DNA of 32,323 nucleotides. It comes from Methylotenera sp. (GTDB lineage Bacteria > Pseudomonadota > Gammaproteobacteria > Burkholderiales > Methylophilaceae). The stretch spans positions 1 through 32,323 of the forward strand of contig JANYCB010000090.1 of the NCBI GenBank assembly GCA_025360485.1, given 5' to 3'. Shown here piece by piece: positions 24,629 to 32,323 of the stretch. The notes beneath the pieces are model-generated. The model had not been told where the DNA came from and searched no databases. It saw nothing but the letters and a program-made list of their open reading frames with translations. Within the stretch, counting starts at the first letter, position 1. Each line of letters opens with the position of its first letter. Made by a program: the position numbers and the translations under genes.

Positions 24629-26161
24629 ATGCCAGAACAGTACAGAGCGCTCGCAGTTATTCTTACACTTGCATTTTTTGCGTTCTATTTTTCCAAAAAA
24701 ATCGTAGAGCCTCAAACTTCATCTGATCAATTCAAAAGTTGGCGCAATGCGTGGTTTACAATCACCTTGGTTGCATTCCTGGCAAATAATTTTTGGGTTT
24801 ATATTGTTGTAGATGGAATGTTTATTTGGTACGCTGCAAAAAAAGTAGATAACAAAGTGGCGTTTTTTTTGGCAGTTCTGTTCGCCGTACCAATGATAGA
24901 TCAATATATCCCGGTAGTCGGCTTAGATAAATTTATTTCCATCCATTACGCAAGGCTGCTCTCACTTACCATTCTTTACCCTGCGTACCTGGCTTTACGC
25001 AAAATGCCCGACACACCAGTATTCGGTCGCAATTTGCCCGATAAATTACTATTGACGTATATGATGTTGACTGTTGCTCTCCTCCTGCGTAACACTTCTT
25101 TCACGGATATGTTGCGAGGTGGAATTTATGCTTTCATTGACATTTTCTTGCCTTACTACGTCGCCAGTCGTGGAATAAAGAATCTTCAGCAGCTTAAAGA
25201 GGTCATAGTTGCATTTACTCTTGCCGGCATTATTACTGGCACCATTGCATTTTCTGAATTCGGTATGCACTGGCTACTTTACTCTTCGCTTGCCAATGCT
25301 TTGAATGTTGACTGGTATTTGGGAAACTATCTTGGACGTGGCAGTGACCTTAGAGCGCTTGCGTCTGTAGGACAACCTATTGTATTAGGCTATGTGATGA
25401 TGTTAACTTTAGGTACCTATCTGTTTATGACAAGCACTATCAAAAGCAGAACTTTATCTTTACTTGGACTCTTGCTGGTACTTGTTGGGCTATTTGCCCC
25501 ATTATCACGAGGACCTTGGATTGGGGCCGTAATTTTAGTTACTATATTTATTGCAACCGGGCCCAAGGCAATCAAACGCCTAACTATATTAGGCGTGGCC
25601 ATGCTACTGCTACTTCCCACGCTGGCAGTGATTCCAGGAGGTGAGAAAATAATAAACCTGTTGCCTTTCGTCGGTGAAGTGGATGCAGAGAATGTCGATT
25701 ATCGTAAGGATTTATTTAACAATTCCATCATTGTGTTTCAACAAAATCCATTGTTAGGATCGGTAAATTTTCGTGATGAACTGGCAAATATGGGCATGAC
25801 ACAGGGCGAAGGTATTGTCGATATTGTCAACTCCTACATTGAAATAATTCTTGAATACGGACTAATTGGCCTAGCGCTATTTCTTGGATTTTTCTCGCTG
25901 ATTTTATTAGCCATTCATAAAAGCATGCGGAAAATATCCGATAAAAAAAGTCAGCAATATTTGTTCGGCCGCACGCTAATTTCCTGCCTAATCGGCATTC
26001 TATTTACCATCTTCACAGTCAGTAGTATCCAATTTATTCCCGTTATTTATTGGACATTCGCTGGCCTTGGCATTACCTATGCCCGCCTAGCTAACATTAA
26101 AGAAGAAGAAGAAGAAGAAGAAGCTGCCCTACCAACATCTCATATTGCGTTCAAACTATGA
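24629..26161 (+). CDS. O-antigen-ligase/Wzy-like EPS polymerase
   Basis: 510 aa integral membrane protein with about 11-12 helices and the large periplasmic loop of the Wzy_C/O-antigen-ligase superfamily (PLSRGPWIGAVILV near residue 290, followed by the loop EVDAENVDYRKDLFNN and NSYIEIILEYGLIGLALFLG). It probably polymerises or ligates the flipped repeat units in the periplasm; the flippase gene is just across the divergent gap. An in-frame (GAA)7 repeat encodes a seven-glutamate run near the C-terminus (residues about 492-498). Its stop overlaps the ATG of the acyltransferase (ATGA, 26158-26161). In PEP-CTERM loci similar proteins are called O-glycosylation ligases; which role applies here is not decided. 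Confidence 0.85.
   Translation: MPEQYRALAVILTLAFFAFYFSKKIVEPQTSSDQFKSWRNAWFTITLVAFLANNFWVYIVVDGMFIWYAAKKVDNKVAFFLAVLFAVPMIDQYIPVVGLDKFISIHYARLLSLTILYPAYLALRKMPDTPVFGRNLPDKLLLTYMMLTVALLLRNTSFTDMLRGGIYAFIDIFLPYYVASRGIKNLQQLKEVIVAFTLAGIITGTIAFSEFGMHWLLYSSLANALNVDWYLGNYLGRGSDLRALASVGQPIVLGYVMMLTLGTYLFMTSTIKSRTLSLLGLLLVLVGLFAPLSRGPWIGAVILVTIFIATGPKAIKRLTILGVAMLLLLPTLAVIPGGEKIINLLPFVGEVDAENVDYRKDLFNNSIIVFQQNPLLGSVNFRDELANMGMTQGEGIVDIVNSYIEIILEYGLIGLALFLGFFSLILLAIHKSMRKISDKKSQQYLFGRTLISCLIGILFTIFTVSSIQFIPVIYWTFAGLGITYARLANIKEEEEEEEAALPTSHIAFKL
26102..26122 (+). repeat. (GAA)7 trinucleotide repeat
   Basis: Seven exact GAA units, in frame, giving seven Glu in the cytoplasmic tail of the Wzy-like protein. 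Unit loss or gain would change tail length without frameshift. Confidence 0.8.
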
Positions 26162-27276
26162 CATTTATGGTTCAATTCTTCAGAAATTACATGAAACTCG
26201 CACACTTTACACAGGGGCGAGATAATAACTTTAATTTAATACGCTTTGTCGCCTCACTTTCAGTTCTCGTTACGCATAGTTTTGCACTTGCGCTTGGAAC
26301 GCCAGACGCAGAACCATTTCGAAAGTCTTTAGGAATGACCATTGGGAATATCTCAGTAGATGTCTTTTTTATTACGAGTGGATTTTTAGTAACCGCAAGT
26401 TTACTTTACCGAAAAAATATCGTTGAATTTATTTGGGCTAGATTTCTAAGGATTTTCCCAGCATTGCTAGCGATGTTATTACTCACTGTTTTAGTTCTTG
26501 GATCAGCTTTTACTACACTCTCTCTTTCAAACTACTTAACGCATAGAGATACGTTTAAATACTTTGCCAAATGCTTAACATTATTTTTTGGTATCGAGTA
26601 CAGGTTACCTGGAGTATTTAATCAAAAAGCCATTAATGGCTCACTTTGGACCATGCCCTATGAGGTTAGAATGTATGCCACTTTAGTCATCTCTTGGTTG
26701 ATGTTAGGGGTTTTTTATGTACAAAAACTCAAATTATTCAAAGCTTGTATTTTAATTTTCGCAATTTGTGGGGCCACCTACCTTTTATGGAATCACTTTT
26801 ATTCCGAATATCCTGATAATACGACTCGATTGTTTTTTATGTTCTTTTCAGGTGCCAGCTTTTTTGTCTTGAAAGAAAATATTGTTTTATCAAAACCATT
26901 GTTTACAATTCTATTAGCCTGTCTCGCCTTAGCTACTATTCATATCCAGCTTTTCTTTATGGTTTATACCCTAACCATTGCCTATCTTTTATTCTATTTG
27001 GCGTATATTCCTGCTGGTTTTATTCGCAACTACAATTTGATTGGAGATTATTCGTACGGAATATATATTTATGCTTTTCCAGTACAACAATTGGTTGCTT
27101 ATTTAATCCCAGGCGTATCAGTTATTAAAATGATATTTATTTCTTTTAGTATCACTATCACACTTGCAGTTCTTTCATGGCATTTGTTAGAAAAAAAAGC
27201 ACTTGGTATGAAAGAGTATTTCATCAAAAAATGTAACGATCTAATCAGATATCGAAAGCATCAAAAATGGGGATGA
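26158..27276 (+). CDS. OafA-type membrane acyltransferase (acyltransferase family 3)
   Basis: 372 aa with about ten membrane helices. Family features: NFNLIRFVASLSVLVTHSFA with the catalytic-type His in helix 1, SVDVFFITSGFLVTASLLY, WARFLRIFPALLAMLLL and GSLWTMPYEVRMY. These proteins move acetyl or other acyl groups across the membrane onto periplasmic saccharides. ATG overlaps the stop of the Wzy-like gene. A more internal start is possible (an ATG three codons on, or MKLAHFTQGRDNNFNLIRF). The 3' end converges on epsG with a 95-bp gap. Confidence 0.92.
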   Translation: MTFMVQFFRNYMKLAHFTQGRDNNFNLIRFVASLSVLVTHSFALALGTPDAEPFRKSLGMTIGNISVDVFFITSGFLVTASLLYRKNIVEFIWARFLRIFPALLAMLLLTVLVLGSAFTTLSLSNYLTHRDTFKYFAKCLTLFFGIEYRLPGVFNQKAINGSLWTMPYEVRMYATLVISWLMLGVFYVQKLKLFKACILIFAICGATYLLWNHFYSEYPDNTTRLFFMFFSGASFFVLKENIVLSKPLFTILLACLALATIHIQLFFMVYTLTIAYLLFYLAYIPAGFIRNYNLIGDYSYGIYIYAFPVQQLVAYLIPGVSVIKMIFISFSITITLAVLSWHLLEKKALGMKEYFIKKCNDLIRYRKHQKWG

Positions 27277-27371
27277 TGATGTAGTATCGGGTCATATCCA
27301 TGGGCTGCAGGTTGCTTGCTGGACTGCTAAGGTGTTGATTTATTAATTTACAGCAAGATTTCTTGCACTAC

Positions 27372-28196
27372 TTAATAATAATAGGTTTTAAGTTCATCTT
27401 CAGCGCGGTTAACCACCATTCCCAATACGTTAGATTTTGCTAGCAACCGCATGCTTTGGGTAAGTTCAGGCTCAGTGTGTAACCCGTCTCCTACAACTAA
27501 AAGTACACAATCAACTTGAGGTAGAAAAACCATTGCATCGTCAGCATTAAGAACAGGCGGCAAATCAAAAATCACAATCCGCGAATCATATCTTTCTCTT
27601 AATTCGATGACTAAATTTTGGATGATATTCGACGATAGTGTTTCTGAAGATTGTTTTACAGGTTTATTTGTAGGCAATATCGTCAGGCGGGGAATTCCAG
27701 GATTGACAATTATTTCAGGTATCTTCGCATTCCCAGTGAGAAAATCATTGATAGACTTTTCTTGCCTGAGTCCAAGATATCGAGCGACACTTGGCCTGCG
27801 CAAATCAAAATCAACCAGCATTGCGGTTTTTTGAGGTAGTTTGGCTATGCTAATAGCAAGGTTTATTGCAACGACAGATTTACCCGCAGTTGGCGTTGGA
27901 GAAACAATCGCAATCGTGTGCCAACCGTGTTCTTCCATTTTTTGCAACACTTGTGTACGAAGCGTATCAAAAATCCAACCCGTCGGATCATTACTATTTT
28001 GTGCAACAATACGCTTGTCCTCTAAATATTTTTTATCTAATTTAACTACTTTGGTAGTGCTGTAAACGATGGACTTAAGCTCGTCTTCAATTTGCGGAAG
28101 TTTATTGGTATGCTTATTCCGTATTATGGATAACTTTCGGCCCGAGCCCTTTTGCTGAACCTTGGCTTTATTTAAAGCATCTTTAATCTTTTCCAT
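27372..28196 (-). CDS. epsG: EpsG-like tyrosine autokinase / chain-length ATPase
   Basis: 274 aa cytoplasmic BY-kinase. Walker A PTPTAGKSVVAINLA (residues 100-114), Walker A' MLVDFDLRRPSV (126-137), Walker B IVIFDLPPVL, and a terminal tyrosine cluster (KTYYY) that would be the autophosphorylation site. BY-kinases work with a Wzz-type membrane partner to set polymer length; that partner is the gene 12 bp upstream (epsF). ATG with GGGA 7 nt upstream. The N-terminal 90 residues resemble the PEP-CTERM-locus kinases. It is the last gene of the leftward export unit. Confidence 0.9.
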   Translation of the reverse strand: MEKIKDALNKAKVQQKGSGRKLSIIRNKHTNKLPQIEDELKSIVYSTTKVVKLDKKYLEDKRIVAQNSNDPTGWIFDTLRTQVLQKMEEHGWHTIAIVSPTPTAGKSVVAINLAISIAKLPQKTAMLVDFDLRRPSVARYLGLRQEKSINDFLTGNAKIPEIIVNPGIPRLTILPTNKPVKQSSETLSSNIIQNLVIELRERYDSRIVIFDLPPVLNADDAMVFLPQVDCVLLVVGDGLHTEPELTQSMRLLAKSNVLGMVVNRAEDELKTYYY

Positions 28197-28208
28197 AAAG
28201 CATTCCCA

Positions 28209-29777
28209 TTAAAATCTTGCTAAAATCTTTGTTGTTAACGCACCAAGCGGCATCACTAATAAATGCACCAATAACAAAGAAAAAAACAAAACCGACAAAA
28301 TGCTAAAAAACGTATAACTCACAAGATGCTGCTTTCGTTTTAATTCTGCTGTATTTGTAATATATGGAATTGTGGCTATCGGCTGAAGCTTTATGATAGA
28401 AGCCAAAGCATCCACGCCTCTTACCCGTTTATCCATGGCATCCATTAAAACCACCAAGCCAATCGCACTGGCAATGGCCCCAAAAAAACCCGCAAACATA
28501 AGCAATATCCGATTCGGTTTGATAGGTCTTTCTGGATAAATGGGGGCTTCGATCAGAACAAAACGTTCCCCTTTGTTTTCCATCTGAATATTTTTTGCTA
28601 TTTTTGAATTGTCTTGCTTAACTTGTATCTCTGCATAAGCGGCTTTGGCGCTGTCATAATCACGTTGCAATGCATCAAGCTCGCCTTCAGTTTGAGAGCT
28701 CTGAATTACACGCCCTTCTGTTTGACTTAGTTTTGCACGGATACTTACTTCATCCATTTCCAATGCTTTGAGGCGTGCATTAGATGTATCAATTTGTGCT
28801 TGTAGCTTTGCCACCATAACAGACTGTGGTGTTACTGGCTTATCAGAACCAGATCCTGCAGCAGACATGCTATTTTTTTCAATGGCATCAATTTTACGCT
28901 GTAATGCTCTTACAGAAGGGTGATTGTCGCTATATATAGCTTTTTGATTAGCCAGATCCTGTTTAAGTTTTTCCAAATCTGTAGGGCCTGAATTTTGTCC
29001 CTGAGGAATATTCAAGCCAATTCCAGCCTTAGCACCTTCTAAACTCACATCTAATGATCGCAATTCCGCTTGGGTTGTACTGTATTCGCGTTGGTTTTCT
29101 CTCAAATCATTTTGCAAACGATCAAGACTAGTAACTTGCATCATTTTGTTTTCTGGAAGAGAGTTGGCGTGACCTTGTTTGTATTTTGCAACTTGCTTTT
29201 CTATTTTTTCTAAAATAATTCTACGTCTCTCAGCCTCTTTACTAAAAAAATCTGCTGTTTCAGTTGCTTTTTCTTTACTAGCCCTGTCATTTTCATCCAA
29301 AAATAATTTCACCAAATCATTGGTAATATCATATGTGTCTTTAGCTTTGTAGTTCGTAAAGACAATCTGAAATGCGAAAGTAGATTTACCTCCCCATTGG
29401 TCAGCATCAGCCTTTAGTGGAATCACCACAATGTGACTACGTGCAGCCATCACCAATTTTTCTCGAGGTAAATTAGGTTTTTTATCCAGGCCGTAAAGTT
29501 TGTATTTTTCAGCAATCTTGGTTAGATTTTCATTGCTAAGTACAATCTGCTTTAGCGCTGCAAAACGGTCAGCAGCATACTTTTCTATTGGCTGATCGGG
29601 TTGAACTTGTTGTGATTCGATGAGAATTGTACCCGATGATTGATAAACTGGAGACATCCATAATGCCAATACAATTGAGGCCAAAAACACCAAAAAGAAA
29701 AAAACAATAGCATATGGGAACCTACGCTTAATGATATTTACATAATCATTAAGCGACTTCTCGCTTTCTAAAGACAT
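28209..29777 (-). CDS. epsF: EpsF-like polysaccharide chain-length determinant (Wzz domain)
   Basis: 522 aa inner-membrane protein. Membrane helix at about 22-42 (YAIVFFFLVFLASIVLALWM), long periplasmic coiled-coil region (about 165-390), GNVR-like region, then the proline-rich IYPERPIKPNRILLMF leading into a second helix (about 428-450), and a third hydrophobic segment near 480-510. It lacks a kinase domain, which is supplied by the separate epsG downstream. It is expected to set chain length and bridge the Wzy-like polymerase to the outer-membrane exporter. Confidence 0.9.
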   Translation of the reverse strand: MSLESEKSLNDYVNIIKRRFPYAIVFFFLVFLASIVLALWMSPVYQSSGTILIESQQVQPDQPIEKYAADRFAALKQIVLSNENLTKIAEKYKLYGLDKKPNLPREKLVMAARSHIVVIPLKADADQWGGKSTFAFQIVFTNYKAKDTYDITNDLVKLFLDENDRASKEKATETADFFSKEAERRRIILEKIEKQVAKYKQGHANSLPENKMMQVTSLDRLQNDLRENQREYSTTQAELRSLDVSLEGAKAGIGLNIPQGQNSGPTDLEKLKQDLANQKAIYSDNHPSVRALQRKIDAIEKNSMSAAGSGSDKPVTPQSVMVAKLQAQIDTSNARLKALEMDEVSIRAKLSQTEGRVIQSSQTEGELDALQRDYDSAKAAYAEIQVKQDNSKIAKNIQMENKGERFVLIEAPIYPERPIKPNRILLMFAGFFGAIASAIGLVVLMDAMDKRVRGVDALASIIKLQPIATIPYITNTAELKRKQHLVSYTFFSILSVLFFSLLLVHLLVMPLGALTTKILARF

Positions 29778-29796
29778 TAGCTTCTATTGCCCTTTT

Positions 29797-30966
29797 TTAA
29801 AATTTCAAGGTGTCATAAACCAATGAGACGCCAACAGCCTCACTATTGCCTGATTTGCCTAGAGAATCTATTTTCCTGAACGTCGTTGATAAACGGGTTT
29901 TCCAATGGTTGGATAAACTACGTTCATAAAATGCACCAAGTTGTTGATAGTCTAAGCCATCCAATCCGATAGTCGCGTCTCTTATGTATTTATTAAAACT
30001 ATAGTCTGCACCAAACTGGTCTAGCTCAGATCTAGCATATGCCCACCCAAGTATAAGGCCGTCTGTCTTCTGAAACCCCCCATTTGGAGAGACTTTGATT
30101 TGTCTAACTAGCGCTGAACTATAACTCACACGCTGTAATGTATATTTGGCATTTATGCCGCCGTCCCAGGAAGTATAAGATTGCCGACCAGAAAGGTCAT
30201 AAATTTCCGCATTGGCGCCAAGAGTTAAATTTTCATTTACATTATAATCAGCGCCCCCCCCTAAACGCACCTTGTCTGTACTTTCAAAAGTATCATTTGG
30301 GTTTATCTGCGCGTAGCCTAATTGAACATAGGTATCAAGTTTTTCGCTATTTGTGTATATTAACTTTGATCCAATATCGCCAAACTTGTAGCTTGCAAGG
30401 CCGCCTGGGGTCGATATAGAAAAGCTTACATTATCATAAACTGCATTGGTGAGCGCAGACCATTTGGAGTTGATAGTTTGCTGCCAGTTGGCTGCCAGCT
30501 CCCTGGTTGTTTGCGTATTGTTGTTTTGGGTAAATTGGCCCGTAGTTGTTAATTGACTGTTGAGAGTCGTGCCCTGCGTAAAGTTAGCATTAATACCAAA
30601 TGACCCTGTTTCATAAGTATGATTCCAACCTGCATTAAGCGTTGGATCTTCACGGTTAATGAGCACTGTTTGGTTTGAAGGCCTTTCTATATCAAATGAA
30701 CCGTCCAAAAACCATTGATTGACTTCGCTTGTGACATCCACACGAAAATATGGGATAAGTGAAAATATCCAAGCTGGATTTTTCTGAATGCTTGAAACTG
30801 CGGGATTTGAATCGTATATCAGTCCCGTGGTCAGCATTGCCCTCTTGGTAACTTCAGCTGCATTTGCTTGAGGTAACAACAAAATACAAGTAAGCCCAGA
30901 TAATAGATGTAATACAGTCTTATTGTATCTTGGATGCCTAATTGGCAATTGTTTTTTAATTTTCAC
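29797..30966 (-). CDS. Outer-membrane beta-barrel protein of EPS export (EpsL-like)
   Basis: 389 aa. Signal peptide through about residue 36 (LLPQANA, then AEV), after which the protein is a long series of short alternating strands rich in Tyr, Gly, Asn and Thr (GLIYDSNPAV, QLGYAQINPNDTF, RLGGGADYNVNENLTLGANA), ending in Phe, the outer-membrane insertion signal. This matches the beta-barrel proteins encoded in PEP-CTERM-type EPS loci (EpsL and relatives). GTG start with AGGGG 6-7 nt upstream. A G8 run (30254-30261 on the + strand as C8) lies in RLGGGAD. It is placed between epsE and epsF. Confidence 0.85.
   Translation of the reverse strand: MKIKKQLPIRHPRYNKTVLHLLSGLTCILLLPQANAAEVTKRAMLTTGLIYDSNPAVSSIQKNPAWIFSLIPYFRVDVTSEVNQWFLDGSFDIERPSNQTVLINREDPTLNAGWNHTYETGSFGINANFTQGTTLNSQLTTTGQFTQNNNTQTTRELAANWQQTINSKWSALTNAVYDNVSFSISTPGGLASYKFGDIGSKLIYTNSEKLDTYVQLGYAQINPNDTFESTDKVRLGGGADYNVNENLTLGANAEIYDLSGRQSYTSWDGGINAKYTLQRVSYSSALVRQIKVSPNGGFQKTDGLILGWAYARSELDQFGADYSFNKYIRDATIGLDGLDYQQLGAFYERSLSNHWKTRLSTTFRKIDSLGKSGNSEAVGVSLVYDTLKF
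30254..30261 (-). repeat. G8 homopolymer inside the outer-membrane barrel gene
   Basis: Eight C on the + strand, eight G in the coding strand, encoding part of RLGGGAD near residue 236. A slip would frameshift and remove the rest of the barrel. Seen directly; instability is inference. Confidence 0.6.
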
Positions 30967-31033
30967 TGTAAACCCCTGAATATAGAGACAATGCGTGCAT
31001 TATACCAAATATTCAGGCATTTTATAAACAAAA

Positions 31034-31597
31034 TTATGGTACTACGATGGTATCACCTGGATTCAATGTTATGTTACTTTCTAACCGCTCGCCGCGGAGA
31101 AGTTGATCGTAGTAAACTGGTATGGCTTTTTGCCCTTGAGGAGTGTTTCGTATCACCTTAATACCACCATGATCAGCGAATTTATCCAACCCGCCAGCCA
31201 CGCTTAGCGCATCAAGAACAGTCATTGGTCCCATCATCGTAACCTGCCCTGGCTTCAAAACCTTGCCGAGTACATGCGCAATATTACCTGTTATGTTAAC
31301 TATAACCACTGACACCTGTGGATCGGGAATAAAGGGTTTTAATTTCTCAGCGATTTTTTTCTCCGCCTCAGTAGAAGTCAGTCCTACCACCTCTACCCTG
31401 CCAGCGAGGGGATAGGTAATACTGCCATCTGGCAACACAAGACTTTGGTTTTGCAACTTGTCTTCACCCCAAACGGATACCTGAATCGAATCCCCTTGAC
31501 GAAGCCTGTAGCCTTGTGGGGCCTCGGCGTTAGCTATCGATATTGACATCAAAAATAATTGACCAATTATCAGCCATAAAAGTGTTTTAATTTTCAT
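31034..31597 (-). CDS. epsE: EpsE-like polysaccharide export protein (Wza family)
   Basis: 187 aa. Signal peptide to about residue 24 (IANA, then EAPQ), polysaccharide-export domain starting YRLRQGDSIQVSVWGEDKL (about 30), and a single SLBB-like domain from about 108 (AHVLGKVLKPGQVTMMGPMT). The family forms the outer-membrane export channel. It is shorter than Wza (about 380 aa), has one SLBB repeat, no C-terminal transmembrane helix and no lipobox Cys at the cleavage site, as in the short export proteins of PEP-CTERM loci. ATG with AAGGGA upstream. The barrel protein encoded next may supply the membrane-spanning part (inference). Confidence 0.92.
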   Translation of the reverse strand: MKIKTLLWLIIGQLFLMSISIANAEAPQGYRLRQGDSIQVSVWGEDKLQNQSLVLPDGSITYPLAGRVEVVGLTSTEAEKKIAEKLKPFIPDPQVSVVIVNITGNIAHVLGKVLKPGQVTMMGPMTVLDALSVAGGLDKFADHGGIKVIRNTPQGQKAIPVYYDQLLRGERLESNITLNPGDTIVVP

Positions 31598-31756
31598 GTT
31601 TATTATTCCCTTCAGGATATGATATTAAAGAAATTGCCACGGCAGATAATCTCAAGGACGTTAACGTTGGCAGAACAACTTGAGCTGATACGCTATGTTT
31701 TACCAGTGTCTATTTCTGTTCTCAAAATGGTTTGCCGAAAAAAGATAGCCTAAGAA

Positions 31757-32050
31757 TCAAACACCACTTCGGTTAGAAATCATCACAAATCCAAATAAAG
31801 CCATTATTAATAGCCATCCAGTGGACAAAATTGGCTCAACTTTATCTTTAACCTGCACTATCGTTGTTTTAGCTTCTTCATTACTATTGCTTACAATCGG
31901 TTTTAGAGTTTCCTTTTTGATTGCGCTATTTGTGGTGATGTTGGATGAGACTTTTGCAGATCCAGCGGGTTCGTTATCTGTTGCTAAAGCTGTTATTGTT
32001 ACCGTCGAAATCACACCCAAAAACACCAGCGTAACAATTTTTTTCAACAT
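31757..32050 (-). CDS. Small secreted protein with PEP-CTERM-like tail
   Basis: 97 aa. Signal peptide MLKKIVTLVFLGVISTVTI up to about residue 23 (ALA, then TDNEP), a polar linker of about 45 residues, and a C-terminal sorting-like tail: VEP (71-73), then a hydrophobic helix (GWLLIMALFGFVMI, about 78-91) and a terminal basic residue in SNRSGV. This order (motif, helix, Arg) is that of PEP-CTERM signals, but with VEP in place of PEP and only one Arg. ATG 32050 is preferred because AAGGTGG lies upstream; the frame begins at a GTG at 32059. It is next to epsE at the 5' end of the export unit. I do not recognise a named family. Confidence 0.7.
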   Translation of the reverse strand: MLKKIVTLVFLGVISTVTITALATDNEPAGSAKVSSNITTNSAIKKETLKPIVSNSNEEAKTTIVQVKDKVEPILSTGWLLIMALFGFVMISNRSGV

Positions 32051-32121
32051 ATTACCCACCTTCTATGACGCCAAAAACAACTTATTTCAAGCGTTCAGTC
32101 TATGAAATACAAGTCTAATTT

Positions 32122-32145
32122 GCAATAGCCCATAAGGGCTATTGC
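32122..32145. promoter_or_regulatory. Perfect 10-bp hairpin between epsA-like gene and small secreted protein
   Basis: GCAATAGCCC (32122-32131), loop ATAA, GGGCTATTGC (32136-32145). No T tract follows on either strand, so it is a weak terminator; it may instead stabilise or attenuate the leftward transcript. Confidence 0.45.
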
Positions 32146-32248
32146 TTTGCTTGCTCACCTTAGATTTGTAAAATAAACTTTTAAAAATCAATTGGTTAAA
32201 AATAACCACACCACTTTAAAGTCTGTGGACTCTGAAAAAACTTCAAAA

Positions 32249-32323
32249 TTAAGCTAATCTTTGCGGGATATATTTAGCCACTGCCTGTGCGCGGCTGGAT
32301 ACATCAAGTTTTTGAAAAATACG
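32249..32323 (-). CDS. Second EpsA-like LuxR regulator, C-terminal end only
   Basis: The last 24 codons of a leftward gene cut by the window edge; TAA is at 32249-32251. The peptide RIFQKLDVSSRAQAVAKYIP, then QRLA, is the recognition-helix end of a LuxR/GerE domain. Aligned without gaps with the C-terminus of the epsA at 5494-6255 (RIFKKLDVSSRAQAVATCFP, then SKLN) it matches at 17 of 24 positions. It lies upstream of, and in the same direction as, the export unit, so it is probably that unit's regulator. The remainder is outside the window. Confidence 0.85.
   Translation of the reverse strand, partial: RIFQKLDVSSRAQAVAKYIPQRLA

Noticed and set aside
27353-27366. GCAAGATTTCTTGC hairpin after the OafA-type gene
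   Set aside because: Short stem without a T tract; not a convincing terminator.
31678-31756. TGG...GC pattern on the - strand upstream of epsE resembling a -24/-12 promoter
   Set aside because: Spacing between GG and GC is 9 nt, not the required 10, and the flanking bases do not match.
32051-32248. Second sigma-54 promoter ahead of the export unit
   Set aside because: I scanned the leftward strand for GG-N10-GC and found no match; the upstream epsA-like gene may instead be cotranscribed.
1-32323. Mobile elements, CRISPR arrays, prophage or attachment sites
   Set aside because: No transposase or integrase reading frame, no regularly spaced repeats, and no duplicated tRNA 3' end after tRNA-Leu were seen by eye.

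Overview
The window looks like chromosome from an AT-leaning betaproteobacterium, most likely a Methylophilaceae methylotroph (Methylotenera/Methylobacillus type). Grounds: an IF-1 gene with a C-terminal extension, mqo, the rnr-rlmB pair, and above all an exopolysaccharide (EPS) locus whose regulator and transport genes resemble the eps (methanolan / PEP-CTERM-associated) families of that group. The taxonomic call is inference from gene content only.

Layout. 1-5059 is housekeeping: the 3' end of infA and its terminator, mqo (+), a rnr-rlmB operon (-) converging on mqo, and tRNA-Leu(CAG) with a strong sigma-70 promoter overlapping the rnr start codon. 5060-5493 is non-coding and carries a good sigma-54 (-24/-12) promoter and an upstream 12-bp palindrome ahead of an EpsA-type LuxR regulator. 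From there to the right end everything readable is one approximately 27-kb polysaccharide locus in alternating transcription units: (a) 5494-10183 (+): epsA, initiating sugar-phosphate transferase, polysaccharide deacetylase, GT4 glycosyltransferase; (b) 20025-10221 (-): novel membrane protein, GT2, serine-acetyltransferase-like protein, two more GT2 enzymes, alpha/alpha-toroid protein, WecG/TagA-type transferase, WecB epimerase, PEP-CTERM-locus AAA ATPase, GalE; (c) 20331-21251 (+): secreted phosphoesterase; (d) 24530-21255 (-): Wzx-like flippase, a tiny ORF, hexapeptide acyltransferase, aminoglycoside-phosphotransferase-fold kinase; (e) 24629-27276 (+): Wzy/O-antigen-ligase-like protein and OafA-type acyltransferase; (f) 32323-27372 (-): C-terminus of a second EpsA-like regulator, a small secreted protein with a PEP-CTERM-like tail, EpsE export protein, outer-membrane barrel, EpsF chain-length protein, EpsG autokinase.

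How it fits together (inference): the UndPP-sugar transferase starts the repeat unit on undecaprenyl phosphate. The GT2, GT4 and WecG-type enzymes extend it using sugars supplied partly by GalE and WecB. The acyltransferases, deacetylase and possibly the kinase decorate it. The flippase and Wzy-like protein translocate and polymerise it, and EpsE/F/G plus the barrel control length and export it. Two EpsA-like regulators face inward at the two ends of the locus, so the whole block appears framed by a duplicated regulator. No exosortase, PrsK/PrsR pair, transposase, CRISPR array or prophage gene is visible in the window.
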